A stretch of DNA of 64,000 nucleotides from Sphingomonas sp. SCN 67-18. Lineage in GTDB: Bacteria; Pseudomonadota; Alphaproteobacteria; Sphingomonadales; Sphingomonadaceae. Both the position numbers and the translations under genes were made by a program. Below are positions 38,108 through 49,587 of the stretch, one piece after another. The notes under the pieces are model-generated. The model was not told the origin of the DNA. It ran no database searches and worked only from the letters and a program-made list of their open reading frames with translations. Location: positions 126,914-190,913 of the forward strand of contig NZ_MEFG01000027.1 of assembly GCF_001724715.1 (NCBI RefSeq). Reading direction: 5' to 3'. The stretch's first letter is position 1, and each line of letters begins with the position of its first letter.

Positions 38108-39502
38108 TCAGATATGGATCGGTTTGCCCGTCACCGCCATGGCCGCTTCCTTCATCGCTTCCGAATGGGTCGGATGCGCGTGGCAGGTATAGGCAATGTC
38201 CTCGCTGGTCGCGCCGAATTCCATGGCCTGCGCGGCCTGGGCGATCATCGTGCCGGCCAGCGACGAGATGATGTGGACGCCCAGCACGCGATCCGACTTC
38301 GCATCGGCGACGATCTTCACGAAACCGTCCGTATCGCGGTTGGTCTTGGCCCGGCTGTTGCCCGCGAAGGGGAATTTGCCGACCTTCACCTCGCCCCGCG
38401 CCTTCGCCTGTTCCTCGGTAAGGCCGACGCCCGCGATCTCGGGATGGGTATAGACGACGCTGGGGATGACATCGTGGTTCACGATGCCGGTCAGCCCGGC
38501 GATATTCTCCGCGACCGCAATGCCTTCATCCTCGGCCTTGTGGGCGAGCATCGGCCCCGGCGTGACGTCGCCGATCGCCCAGATGCCCGAAACGCCGGTG
38601 GCGAAGCGGTGATCCACCTCGATCTGCCCGCGCGCGTTGAGCGCGACGCCCGCCTTGTCGAGGCCCAGATTATTGGTATTCGGCCTGCGCCCGATGGCGA
38701 CCAGAACGGCATCCGCCGCAAGGCTCTCCGCCGCGCCGCCGGCCGCCGGCTCGATCGACACGGTGGCCTTGCCGCCCTTCACCGTCACGCCGGTCACCCT
38801 GGTGGCGGTCCTGATTTCGAAGCCCTGTTTCTTGAACAGCTTGGCCGATTCCTTGCGGACCTCGTCATCGAAGCCGGGCAGGATCTGGTCGACATATTCG
38901 ACCACCGTCACCTTTGCGCCCAGCCGCCGCCAGACCGAGCCGAGTTCCAGCCCGATGACGCCGCCGCCGATGACGACGAGATGGCCGGGCACCCTGGACA
39001 GCGCCAGCGCGCCGGTGGAATCGACCACGACCTTCTGGTCGACCGCGACGCCGGGCAGCGGCGTGACCGACGACCCCGTGGCGATGATGATGTTCTTCGC
39101 CCGCACGCTGCGCCCGTCCACCGTCACCGTGTCCGCCGCGGTGAAGCTGGCATAGCCTTTCAGCCAGTCGACCTTGTTCTTCTTGAACAAGAAGGCGATG
39201 CCGCCGGTCAGCTCGCCGACCGCCTTTTCCTTTTCCGCGTGCATCTGGCCCAGATCGAGCCTGGTGCCGCTGATGTTGACGCCGAATTTGGCGAGCGCGC
39301 CGGAATGCGCCTCTTCATAAAGTTCGGACGCGTGGAGCAGCGCCTTTGACGGGATGCAGCCGACATTGAGGCAGGTGCCGCCCAGCGTCTCGCGCCCTTC
39401 GGCGCAGGCCGTCTTCAGGCCAAGCTGCGCAGCGCGGATCGCGGCGACATAGCCGCCCGGCCCGGCGCCGATGACCAGCACGTCATAATCATAGTCAGCC
39501 AT
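38108..39502 (-). CDS. lpd: Dihydrolipoyl dehydrogenase (E3)
   Basis: 464 aa. FAD motif GAGPGG near residue 12. Redox disulfide GGTCLNVGCIPS with Cys44 and Cys49. NAD motif GGGVIGLELG. Active-site His443 and Glu448 in HPTHSE. It reoxidises the lipoyl group of E2 and makes NADH. It sits 13 bp after sucB, so it is the dedicated E3 of the 2-oxoglutarate dehydrogenase complex, possibly shared with pyruvate dehydrogenase. Confidence 0.96.
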   Translation of the reverse strand: MADYDYDVLVIGAGPGGYVAAIRAAQLGLKTACAEGRETLGGTCLNVGCIPSKALLHASELYEEAHSGALAKFGVNISGTRLDLGQMHAEKEKAVGELTGGIAFLFKKNKVDWLKGYASFTAADTVTVDGRSVRAKNIIIATGSSVTPLPGVAVDQKVVVDSTGALALSRVPGHLVVIGGGVIGLELGSVWRRLGAKVTVVEYVDQILPGFDDEVRKESAKLFKKQGFEIRTATRVTGVTVKGGKATVSIEPAAGGAAESLAADAVLVAIGRRPNTNNLGLDKAGVALNARGQIEVDHRFATGVSGIWAIGDVTPGPMLAHKAEDEGIAVAENIAGLTGIVNHDVIPSVVYTHPEIAGVGLTEEQAKARGEVKVGKFPFAGNSRAKTNRDTDGFVKIVADAKSDRVLGVHIISSLAGTMIAQAAQAMEFGATSEDIAYTCHAHPTHSEAMKEAAMAVTGKPIHI

Positions 39503-39515
39503 TGGGCGTCATCCT

Positions 39516-40733
<1,218 letters not shown>

Positions 40734-40736
40734 GGA

Positions 40737-43658
40737 TCAACCCTTCTTCTGGCGCTTGATTTCAGTGCGCACGCTATGGCCCAGCGCATCGGCGACAAGC
40801 GCGCCCTGTTCCGACAGATGGCGCTTGGCGAGGCCGGTCGCAGGCGAGGCGGAGGCGGCGCGCCCGGCATAGCGCGCGCGCTTCGGCTTCACCCCGGCGG
40901 CCGCCAGGCTTTGTTCGATATATGGCTCGACGAAGAACCAGGCGCCGTTGTTCTTCGGCTCCTCCTGCGCCCAGATGACTTCCTCCAGCCCGGTCATCGC
41001 CTTCAGCCGGGCGGTCAGCGGATCGCCGGGGAAGGGATAGAGCTGTTCGACCCGGACGATGGCGGTGTGCTCGTCCCCCGCCGCGTCGCGCGCCTCGATC
41101 AGGTCGTAGGCGACCTTGCCGGTGCACAGCACCAGCCGCTTCACATCCTTGTCGGCGGGCGGATTGGGATCGGACAGCAGCCGCCGGAAATGGCTGTTGG
41201 TCAGGAATTCATCAGCCGTGGACACCGCCATCTTGTGCCGCAGCAGCGATTTCGGCGTCATGATGACCAGCGGCTTGCGGAACGGGCGGTGCATCTGCCG
41301 CCGCAGCAGGTGGTAATAATTGGCCGGGGTGGTGCAATTGGCCACCTGCATATTGTCCTGCGCGCAAAGCTGCAGATAGCGTTCCAGCCGGGCCGAGCTA
41401 TGTTCCGGCCCCTGCCCTTCATAACCGTGGGGCAGCAGCATCACCAGGCCGTTGGCGCGCAGCCACTTGGCCTCGCCGGCTGCGATGAACTGATCGATGA
41501 TGACCTGCGCGCCGTTCGCGAAATCGCCGAACTGCGCTTCCCACAGCACCAGCGTCTTGGGATCGGCCATGGCATAGCCATATTCGAAGCCGAGCACGCC
41601 GAATTCCGACAACGGGCTGTCCAGCACCTCGAAGCGGCCGTGCGGGATCTGGTTGAGCGGCACATATTTATGCTCGTCGGTCTGATCGACCCAGACGGCG
41701 TGGCGCTGGCTGAACGTGCCGCGCCCGCTGTCCTGCCCGGACAGGCGCACGCCGAAGCCCTCGCTGACCAGCGAGCCGAAGGCCAGCGCCTCGCCGGTCG
41801 CCCAGTCGATGCCGGCGCCGGCCTTGAACATCTCGCGCTTGGCGTCGAGGATGCGGCTGAGCGTCTTGTGGACGTCCAGCCCCTTGGGCACCGTGGTCAG
41901 CGTGCGGCCGATGCTGTCGAACAGCTTGCGGTCGATGCCGGTTTCCACGTTGCGGCGGGCATTTTCGGGGTCCGCCGGCCGGTGCAGGCCGGACCAGCGC
42001 CCGGCGAACCAGTCCGCCTTGTTGGGCTGGTAGGATTTCGCCGCGTCGAATTCATCCTCGAGATGGCCGGTGAACTTGCCGACGACGCCGTCATACCAGG
42101 CTTCGTCGACCACGCCCTGATCGCGCAGCCGATCGCCATAGATGGTGCTGACCGGCGGATGCTTGCGGATTTCCGAATACATCAGCGGCTGGGTGAAGCT
42201 CGGCTCGTCACCCTCATTATGGCCGAAGCGGCGATAGCACCACATGTCGATCACGATATCGCGGCCGAACTGCTGGCGGAACTCGATCGCCATCTTGCAG
42301 GCGAAGGTGACCGCTTCCGGATCGTCGCCGTTGACGTGGAAGATCGGCGCCTGGACGCCCTTTGCCACGTCCGACGGATAGGGCGAGGAGCGCGCGAATT
42401 GCGGGCTGGTGGTGAAGCCGATCTGGTTGTTGATGACGAAGTGGATGCAGCCGCCGGTATTATAGCCGCGAATGCCGGAGAAGCTGAGGCATTCCCACAC
42501 GATGCCCTGGCCGGCGAAGGCCGCGTCGCCATGGATCAGCACCGGCAGCACCTGCTGGTGCTTGGCGAGATCGTCCCGGATCACCTGGGTGGCGCGGGCC
42601 TTGCCCAGCACCACCGGGTCCACCGCCTCGAGATGGCTGGGGTTGGGCACCAGCGACATGTGGACGCTGATCCCGTCGAACTCCCGGTCCGTCGAGGTGC
42701 CGAGATGATATTTGACGTCGCCCGAGCCGCCGACATCCTCCGGGTTGGCGGAGCCGCCCGAAAATTCGTGGAAGATGACGCGATAGGGTTTGGCCATCAC
42801 CGTCGCCAGCACGTTCAGCCGGCCGCGATGCGCCATGCCGTAGACGATCTCGCGGACGCCGTACTGGCCGCCATATTTGATCACCGCCTCGAGCGCGGGG
42901 ATCATCGATTCGCCGCCGTCCAGCCCGAAGCGCTTGGTGCCGACATATTTCTTGCCGAGGAACTTCTCGTACTGCTCGGCCTCGATCACCTTGTTCAGGA
43001 TGGCGCGCTTGCCCTCCGGCGTGAACTCGATGACCTTGTCCTTGCCCTCCAGCCTGTCCTGCAGGAACCGGCGCTCGTCGACGTCGGAGATGTGCATATA
43101 TTCCAGGCCGACATTGCCGCAATAATTGGCCTGCACGATGGCCACCAGATCGCGCACCGTGGCGCATTCCAGCCCCAGCGTGCCGCCGAGATAGACCGGC
43201 CGGTCGAGATCGGCGCCCGAAAAGCCGTGATATTCCGGCGTCAGGTCAGCCGGCAGTTCGCGCTTGCTGAGGCCCAGCGGATCGAGATTGGCGGCAAGGT
43301 GCCCGCGCACGCGATAGGTGCGGATCAGCATCTGCGCGCGGATGGCGTCGCTGGCGGCGCGCATCACCGCATCGTCGCCCGGCGCGGCGGCGGCCGGGGC
43401 CGGCTTGCGGCTGTCGACCTTGGGCGCGACGGCCATCTGCGTCGGATCCAGCCCGGCGGTCAGCGCGTCCGTATCGGCCGGCGGCCAGTTGGGCCGTTTC
43501 CAGCTGGGGCTTTCAACGGCCGCTTCCAGGCCGGAGAACCAGTTGCGCCAGCTCGGCTCGACGCTGGCCGGATCGGCGGCATAATTGCGATAGAGCGCCT
43601 CGACAAAGGAGGGGCTGACCCCCTCTATCTCGTCAAAATTGCGGCTTTCGATACCCAT
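40737..43658 (-). CDS. sucA: 2-oxoglutarate dehydrogenase E1 component
   Basis: 973 aa, usual size. The N-terminus carries the E2-binding extension (SPSFVEALYRNYAADPASV). Then come the ThDP-binding core with ILIHGDAAFAGQGIVWE as VLIHGDAAFAGQGI, GDDPEAVTFAC and the transketolase-like middle HGYEGQGPEHSSARLERYLQ. It decarboxylates 2-oxoglutarate and succinylates E2. Order sucA-sucB-lpd with sucD and mdh upstream. Confidence 0.97.
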   Translation of the reverse strand: MGIESRNFDEIEGVSPSFVEALYRNYAADPASVEPSWRNWFSGLEAAVESPSWKRPNWPPADTDALTAGLDPTQMAVAPKVDSRKPAPAAAAPGDDAVMRAASDAIRAQMLIRTYRVRGHLAANLDPLGLSKRELPADLTPEYHGFSGADLDRPVYLGGTLGLECATVRDLVAIVQANYCGNVGLEYMHISDVDERRFLQDRLEGKDKVIEFTPEGKRAILNKVIEAEQYEKFLGKKYVGTKRFGLDGGESMIPALEAVIKYGGQYGVREIVYGMAHRGRLNVLATVMAKPYRVIFHEFSGGSANPEDVGGSGDVKYHLGTSTDREFDGISVHMSLVPNPSHLEAVDPVVLGKARATQVIRDDLAKHQQVLPVLIHGDAAFAGQGIVWECLSFSGIRGYNTGGCIHFVINNQIGFTTSPQFARSSPYPSDVAKGVQAPIFHVNGDDPEAVTFACKMAIEFRQQFGRDIVIDMWCYRRFGHNEGDEPSFTQPLMYSEIRKHPPVSTIYGDRLRDQGVVDEAWYDGVVGKFTGHLEDEFDAAKSYQPNKADWFAGRWSGLHRPADPENARRNVETGIDRKLFDSIGRTLTTVPKGLDVHKTLSRILDAKREMFKAGAGIDWATGEALAFGSLVSEGFGVRLSGQDSGRGTFSQRHAVWVDQTDEHKYVPLNQIPHGRFEVLDSPLSEFGVLGFEYGYAMADPKTLVLWEAQFGDFANGAQVIIDQFIAAGEAKWLRANGLVMLLPHGYEGQGPEHSSARLERYLQLCAQDNMQVANCTTPANYYHLLRRQMHRPFRKPLVIMTPKSLLRHKMAVSTADEFLTNSHFRRLLSDPNPPADKDVKRLVLCTGKVAYDLIEARDAAGDEHTAIVRVEQLYPFPGDPLTARLKAMTGLEEVIWAQEEPKNNGAWFFVEPYIEQSLAAAGVKPKRARYAGRAASASPATGLAKRHLSEQGALVADALGHSVRTEIKRQKKG

Positions 43659-43706
43659 ATAACACCTCGGCCTGCCCCCGGTGGGGGTTCAGAGTCGTTC
43701 AATCGG

Positions 43707-43738
43707 TGCTGCCCCCGCGCTTTGCGAAGCGGGCAGCA
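43707..43738 (-). other. Hairpin between sucD and sucA
   Basis: Arms TGCTGCCCCCGC (43707-43718) and GCGGGCAGCA (43729-43738) pair with two unpaired C. No U-run on the transcribed strand. Probably an mRNA processing or stability element in the sucD-sucA junction (96 bp). Confidence 0.45.
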
Positions 43739-43754
43739 ATATGGTTCGCTTCCC

Positions 43755-44639
43755 TCAGCGCTTCAACAGGGCGGCCAGCGTGGTGCCCAGTTCCGACGGG
43801 CTGGCGGAGACGGTGATCCCGGCAGCTTCCATCGCGGCGATCTTGCTTTCGGCATCGCCCTTGCCGCCCGACACGATCGCGCCGGCGTGGCCCATGCGGC
43901 GGCCCGGAGGCGCGGTGCGGCCCGCGATGAAGCCGGCCATCGGCTTCTTGCGGCCGCGCTTCGCCTCGTCGATCAGGAACTGCGCCGCCTGTTCCTCGGC
44001 GTCGCCGCCGATCTCGCCGATCATGATGATCGATTTGGTTTCATCGTCCGCCAGGAACAGTTCGAGCACGTCGATGAAATTGGTGCCGTTGACCGGATCG
44101 CCGCCGATGCCGACCGCGGTGGTCTGGCCAAGGCCCTCATTGGTGGTCTGGAACACAGCTTCATAGGTGAGCGTGCCGGAGCGCGAGACGACGCCCACCG
44201 AGCCCTTGGAGAAGATGTTGCCCGGCATGATGCCGATCTTGCATTCGCCCGGCGTCAGCACGCCCGGGCAGTTGGGGCCGATGAGCCGCGATTTCGAGCC
44301 GGAGAGCGCGCGCTTCACCTTCACCATGTCCAGCACCGGAATGCCTTCGGTGATGCACACGATGAGCGGCACCTGCGCGTCGATGGCCTCCAGGATGGAA
44401 TCGGCGGCGAAGGGCGGCGGCACGTAGATGACGGACGCATCCGCGCCGGTGGCGGACACCGCCTCGTGAACCGTGTTGAACACCGGCAGGCCGATATGCT
44501 GGGTGCCGCCCTTGCCGGGCGTGACGCCGCCGACCATCTGGGTGCCATAGGCCAGCGCCTGCTGGGTATGGAAGGTGCCGGTTTCCCCGGTCATGCCCTG
44601 CGTGATGACCTTGGTGTTCTTGTTGACGAGGATGCTCAT
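43755..44639 (-). CDS. sucD: Succinyl-CoA synthetase alpha subunit
   Basis: 294 aa starting [19 protein letters not shown]. The CoA-binding Rossmann domain comes first. The phosphorylated His251 is in [13 protein letters not shown], and the signature [17 protein letters not shown] is intact. It needs a beta subunit (SucC), for which there is no gene here: mdh lies directly upstream and sucA downstream. Makes succinate and nucleoside triphosphate from succinyl-CoA. Confidence 0.96.
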   Translation of the reverse strand: MSILVNKNTKVITQGMTGETGTFHTQQALAYGTQMVGGVTPGKGGTQHIGLPVFNTVHEAVSATGADASVIYVPPPFAADSILEAIDAQVPLIVCITEGIPVLDMVKVKRALSGSKSRLIGPNCPGVLTPGECKIGIMPGNIFSKGSVGVVSRSGTLTYEAVFQTTNEGLGQTTAVGIGGDPVNGTNFIDVLELFLADDETKSIIMIGEIGGDAEEQAAQFLIDEAKRGRKKPMAGFIAGRTAPPGRRMGHAGAIVSGGKGDAESKIAAMEAAGITVSASPSELGTTLAALLKR

Positions 44640-44658
44640 GGGGTGGTGTCGTCCTTTG

Positions 44659-44717
44659 CCTCTGCCCAGGGGAGGTCCGCCCGTGATGGGCGGGCAGAGG
44701 GCGCCATCACGGCGCCC
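44659..44717 (-). other. Two hairpins with complementary loops between mdh and sucD
   Basis: Hairpin A: CCGCCC-GTGAT-GGGCGG (44677-44693), extended by CCTCTGCCC/GGGCAGAGG (44659-44667, 44692-44700) as an alternative fold. Hairpin B: GGGCGCC-ATCAC-GGCGCCC (44699-44717). Loops GTGAT and ATCAC are exact complements. No U-tract follows. Confidence 0.55.
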
Positions 44718-44728
44718 CGTTAAACGGC

Positions 44729-45760
<1,032 letters not shown>

Positions 45761-45820
45761 TTAGGCCGGATATGTTAACGCTTCAACAGCGAAATGTCGG
45801 AAAAAGGGGAAATCTTTGCG

Positions 45821-45839
45821 ATTGCGAATTAGTTGCAAT
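45821..45839. promoter_or_regulatory. Fur-like 7-1-7 dyad upstream of mdh
   Basis: TGCGAAT-T-AGTTGCA (45823-45837) within a 19-bp imperfect palindrome ATTGC...GCAAT. Five of seven arm positions are symmetrical, as in Fur-type 7-1-7 boxes. It is 130-148 bp upstream of mdh and directly next to the 3' end of the small membrane-protein gene. Confidence 0.35.
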
Positions 45840-45846
45840 AAGAAGC

Positions 45847-46143
45847 TCAGTGGAGCGTCGGTTCACCCGCAACCTCGCGCCGCTCGCCCGTTGCCGAGTC
45901 TTCCCACATCCTGAGCACGGCGCCGGATTCAGGATCAATCCGCCATTCGCCGGTGGTGAACCATTCCGGCCCGGGGCGTCCGCCGGTGCGCCGCCAGTAG
46001 CGTTTCCGCTCGATCAGCGCGGCGACGAAGGCGATGCCGATGACGATCATCAGCCAGTCTGAGCCGACGCCGATCATCCACACCCCGCCCGCGATGAGCA
46101 GCAGCAGCGCCAGGAATGTCAGCATCGCATTACGCACGATCAT
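45847..46143 (-). CDS. Small membrane protein of unknown function
   Basis: 98 aa from MIVRNAMLTF; a longer upstream frame is only a shadow of zapE. Two close membrane helices (about residues 5-24 and 28-45), then a polar cytosolic tail with WFTTGEWRIDPESGAVLRMW. I do not recognise the family. It follows zapE by 14 bp, so it is probably the last gene of the thioesterase-zapE unit. Confidence 0.65.
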   Translation of the reverse strand: MIVRNAMLTFLALLLLIAGGVWMIGVGSDWLMIVIGIAFVAALIERKRYWRRTGGRPGPEWFTTGEWRIDPESGAVLRMWEDSATGERREVAGEPTLH

Positions 46144-46157
46144 GCCGGCGTCTCCGT

Positions 46158-47270
46158 TCAGCCCAGGCCGTGGCCGCCCGCCAGATAGCTGTCCGACTGC
46201 ATTTCCATCAAGCGGCTGACGGTGCGGTCGAACTCGAAGCGGCCGTCGCCCGCCTCGTAGAGATGTGCCGGCTCCGCGTCCGCCGCGGCGAGCAGCTTGA
46301 CGCCATGTTCGTAGAGCGCGTCGATCAGCGTCACGAAACGCGCCGCCTCGTTGCGGTTCTCCGGCCCGAGCTTTGGAATGCCGACCAGGATGATGCTGTG
46401 GAACCGCCGCGCGATGGCCAGATAATCGGCCGCGCCCCGCGCCTCGCCGCACAGCCGCTTGAACGAGAAGACGGCGACGCCCTTCAGGCTTTTGGGGACA
46501 TGGATAGTGCGCCCGCCGCCCAGCGGAACATCTTCCGTCGGCACATGGGCGCGGTCTTCCGGCGGATAATCGGTCAGCTTGAAGAAAGCCTCGCTGAGCG
46601 CCCTGGTGGCCGCCGGGCCGTTGGGGACATGCCAGGTCCTGACCCCGCTCAGCCGCTGCAGCCGGTAATCGGTCGGCCCGTTGAGCGGGATGACGTCCAG
46701 CCGCTCCTCGATCAGCGCGATGAAGGGCAGGAAATGCTCGCGGTTCAGCCCGTCCTTGTAGAGATCGGCCGGGGGGCGGTTGGAGGTGGTGACGACCGTG
46801 ACCCCCGCGCCGATCAACGCCGTGAACAGGCGCGACAGGATCATCGCGTCGGCGGAGTTGTTGACCACCATCTCGTCGAAGGCGATCAGCCGCGCCTCGC
46901 CCTTCAGCGCCTCCGCCACCGCCGGGATGGGATCACCCGCTTCCTTGTCGCGCTCCACCCGCAGCCGGGCGTGCACCTCGATCATGAATTCATGGAAATG
47001 GACGCGGCGCTTGCGGTTGATCTGCACGCTGTCGAAGAACAGGTCCATCAGCATCGATTTGCCGCGCCCGACCCCGCCCCACATGTAGATGCCGCGCGGC
47101 ACCTCCGGCCGGGTGCGGCCCAGCCGCCACAACAGGCTGCCGCGCCGGGGCGACGCCTCCAGCGCGTCGGCCAGCACGTCCAGCCGCGCGGCGGCGGCGG
47201 CCTGCTCCGGGTCCGGGCGCAGCTCGCCATGCGCGACCAGCGCATCATAGCGCTCGACGATCCGGCTCAT
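46158..47270 (-). CDS. zapE: AFG1/ZapE-family ATPase
   Basis: 370 aa. P-loop GGVGRGKS at residues 65-72 with the family extension YMWGGVGRGKSMLMDLFF, Walker B RLIAFDEMVV and sensor TTSNRPPADLYKDGLNR. In bacteria ZapE associates with the divisome under low oxygen or stress. Its start overlaps the thioesterase stop by 4 bp. Located in the TCA block between sdhB and mdh, as in other alphaproteobacteria. Confidence 0.93.
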   Translation of the reverse strand: MSRIVERYDALVAHGELRPDPEQAAAAARLDVLADALEASPRRGSLLWRLGRTRPEVPRGIYMWGGVGRGKSMLMDLFFDSVQINRKRRVHFHEFMIEVHARLRVERDKEAGDPIPAVAEALKGEARLIAFDEMVVNNSADAMILSRLFTALIGAGVTVVTTSNRPPADLYKDGLNREHFLPFIALIEERLDVIPLNGPTDYRLQRLSGVRTWHVPNGPAATRALSEAFFKLTDYPPEDRAHVPTEDVPLGGGRTIHVPKSLKGVAVFSFKRLCGEARGAADYLAIARRFHSIILVGIPKLGPENRNEAARFVTLIDALYEHGVKLLAAADAEPAHLYEAGDGRFEFDRTVSRLMEMQSDSYLAGGHGLG

Positions 47271-47719
47271 CGCGGCCTTGCGGGTTTGCGGATGGTGCCG
47301 GCGAAGGCGGCGACGCGGTGGTCCCCCGCCTGGGTGACCAGCCCGCGCAGGAACAGCAGCCGCCCGGTTTCGCGCAGCAATTCCACCTCTGCGTCCAGCG
47401 GCTCGCCGATCCGGCCGCCGCCGATGAACTGGGTGGACAGATCGAGCGTCACCGCCCCGGCCGCGTCGATCAGCCCAAAGCTGCGCGAGGCGGCGAACAT
47501 CGCCATGTCGATAAAGGCCAGCGTGACGCCGCCATGGACATTGTCCTGCAGGTTGGAATGGCCGCGTTCCGGGAACATCCGCACCCGCGCGCGCCCTTCG
47601 CCCTCGCCCCGCACGAGCAGCCGGCCCATCACCGCGTTGAAACGGCTGGCGTCCGTCAACGTCCAGCGCATCCAGCCGGGATTTTCAGGATCCGGCGCGT
47701 AGGTGAAGGCAGGCGTCAC
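47267..47719 (-). CDS. PaaI-type hotdog thioesterase
   Basis: 150 aa, one hotdog domain. The active loop reads DNVHGGVTLAFIDMAMF (about residues 58-74), where PaaI enzymes have HGG and an Asp on the following helix. Predicted to hydrolyse acyl-CoA or aryl-CoA esters. Overlaps zapE by 4 bp and lies 46 bp after sdhB. Confidence 0.85.
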   Translation of the reverse strand: MTPAFTYAPDPENPGWMRWTLTDASRFNAVMGRLLVRGEGEGRARVRMFPERGHSNLQDNVHGGVTLAFIDMAMFAASRSFGLIDAAGAVTLDLSTQFIGGGRIGEPLDAEVELLRETGRLLFLRGLVTQAGDHRVAAFAGTIRKPARPR

Positions 47720-47765
47720 GCCGGAACCCCTGTCGGACCAGGCCGCAGCCGCGCCCCGACGCGGA

Positions 47766-48551
47766 TCAGACCGTGCGCTCCACCACCATCTTCTTCAATT
47801 CCGCGATCGCCTTGGCCGGGTTCAACCCCTTGGGGCAGACATTGGAGCAGTTCATGATCGTGTGGCAGCGGTAGAGGCGGAAGGGATCTTCCAGCTCGTC
47901 CAGCCGCTCGCCGGTCATCTCGTCGCGGCTGTCGGCCAGCCAGCGATAGGCCTGGAGCAGGATGGCGGGGCCGAGGAACTTGTCGCTGTTCCACCAGTAG
48001 CTGGGGCAGGAGGTGGAGCAGCAGGCGCACAGGATGCATTCGTACAGCCCGTCAAGCTTGGCGCGGTCTTCCGGCGATTGCAGCCGTTCCTTGCCCGAGG
48101 GCGGCGGCGACACGGTTTGCAGCCAGGGCTGGATCGACGAATATTGCGCGTAGAAATGGGTGAAATCGGGCACCAGATCCTTCACCACCTCCATATGCGG
48201 CAGCGGCGTGATGCGGACTTCCTTGTTGCAGTCCTCGATGGCGTGGGTGCAGGCCAGCGTGTTGCGGCCGTCGATGTTCATCGCGCAGGACCCGCAAATT
48301 CCCTCGCGGCACGAGCGGCGGAAGGTGAGCGACGAATCCTGCTCGCTCTTCATCTTGATCAGCGCATCGAGCACCATCGGCCCGGTATCGTCCAGATCCA
48401 GCTCGAACGAGTCGTAGCGCGGATTCTCGCCGCTGTCGGGATCGTAGCGATAGACCTTGAAAGTGCGGGTGCGGGCGGCGCCTTCCGGGGCTTTGTGGAC
48501 TTCCCCCTTCTTCTTGATCCTGCTGTTCGCCGGCAGCGTAAATTCAGCCAT
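47766..48551 (-). CDS. sdhB: Succinate dehydrogenase iron-sulfur subunit
   Basis: 261 aa. The [2Fe-2S] cysteines are in [12 protein letters not shown] (Cys81, 86, 89) with a fourth further on. The [4Fe-4S] and [3Fe-4S] ligands are in [16 protein letters not shown] and [17 protein letters not shown]. Transfers electrons from SdhA flavin to ubiquinone. Unusually it is separated from sdhCDA by about 4 kb of unrelated genes, and a 101-bp gap upstream may hold its own promoter. Confidence 0.97.
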   Translation of the reverse strand: MAEFTLPANSRIKKKGEVHKAPEGAARTRTFKVYRYDPDSGENPRYDSFELDLDDTGPMVLDALIKMKSEQDSSLTFRRSCREGICGSCAMNIDGRNTLACTHAIEDCNKEVRITPLPHMEVVKDLVPDFTHFYAQYSSIQPWLQTVSPPPSGKERLQSPEDRAKLDGLYECILCACCSTSCPSYWWNSDKFLGPAILLQAYRWLADSRDEMTGERLDELEDPFRLYRCHTIMNCSNVCPKGLNPAKAIAELKKMVVERTV

Positions 48552-48652
48552 GAAAGAGATTCCTGCGCGCTCTGGTCTATCTTGCGACTGCGGCTATGCC
48601 TTTCGCGCCGCCTGTGCAAGCCATCAGCGCGCCAAAAATTGTCCCGCCCCGC

Positions 48653-49465
48653 TTATCGGCGCGGTTCGCGGCCCGCCAATATCGCCTCGGCAAGCGCATG
48701 ATCGGCAAGGCTGTCGACATCGATGCAGGCCTCCGCCCGGTCCAGCACCACCGCCGCGGCGGCGACCCCCAGCCGCCGCCCGGCCCAGCGCATCGCCCCG
48801 TGCAGCGTCAGGATGCGCAGGCCGACCGCCGCCAGCATCAGCGGGCCGAACGCGCCGATGACCGCCCGGCCGCGCTTGCGCTGCTGCTCTATCGTCCGCC
48901 ACAGCGCCAGCACGCGCTCCGCCCCCGGGCCGCCGAACCAGAACAGGTTTGCGCCGGAATAGGCCCCGCCCCGGAATTTCAGCCAGGTCCGCCGGTTGGC
49001 GGGATAGGCGGCGAGCAGCGTCCGCCGTTCGACCAGCGCCACCGCGACGTCGGCGCGTGACGACGCCGCCCCGCGCGCGAATGCCGCGACGGTCGGCGCG
49101 TCGAGCAACGCATTGTCGGCGGTGGTGACGAGATAGGGATAGGCGCCGCCGGTCGCCGCGATCGCCTCCACCACCGCGCCGCTCACCGAGTCGCCGACGG
49201 TGAGGAAACGCACCTGCGGGTTGGCGCCGCACCAGTCCGCGCCCAGCCCGGCCTGAAGCTGCGCAATGTCCTGCGCGGCGATGACGATTGGCCCAACCTC
49301 AGTACTGGCCGCCAGCGTGGCGACCACCCGATCGATCATCGTCCGGCCGCCCAGCCGGATCAGCGCCTTCACCGGCTCATCGAAATGCGCGGCCAGCGGG
49401 TCCACCCCGGGCCGGCTGCCGGCAAGCAGGATTGCGGTGACGGGGGCAGGCGCGGACGAGTCCAT
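48653..49465 (-). CDS. MobA-like nucleotidyltransferase of the headgroup module
   Basis: 270 aa from MDSSAPAPVTAILLAGSRPG. The N-terminal glycosyltransferase-A fold has the nucleotide loop LLAGSRPG, PVKALIRLGGRTMIDR with the Lys, and the metal Asp in VTTADNALLD. Family proteins join CTP, GTP or other NTPs to a phosphorylated sugar, polyol or cofactor. The C-terminal about 90 residues (GAYSGANLFWFGG onward) are beyond the core fold. Its divergent neighbour is a CDP-alcohol phosphotransferase, so CTP use is plausible: it may make the CDP-alcohol substrate. MobA itself is unlikely. Confidence 0.75.
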   Translation of the reverse strand: MDSSAPAPVTAILLAGSRPGVDPLAAHFDEPVKALIRLGGRTMIDRVVATLAASTEVGPIVIAAQDIAQLQAGLGADWCGANPQVRFLTVGDSVSGAVVEAIAATGGAYPYLVTTADNALLDAPTVAAFARGAASSRADVAVALVERRTLLAAYPANRRTWLKFRGGAYSGANLFWFGGPGAERVLALWRTIEQQRKRGRAVIGAFGPLMLAAVGLRILTLHGAMRWAGRRLGVAAAAVVLDRAEACIDVDSLADHALAEAILAGREPRR

Positions 49466-49587
49466 AGGACAGGCGCTATCCGATCCGTCCGCCGCCGCCA
49501 AGCGGGAGCGGATGGGCGCCTGTGCGCCGTTGCGCCCGCCACCGGCCCGCTTTAGGGACAGGAGTTCAACGATTGTGATCGGTCAAC

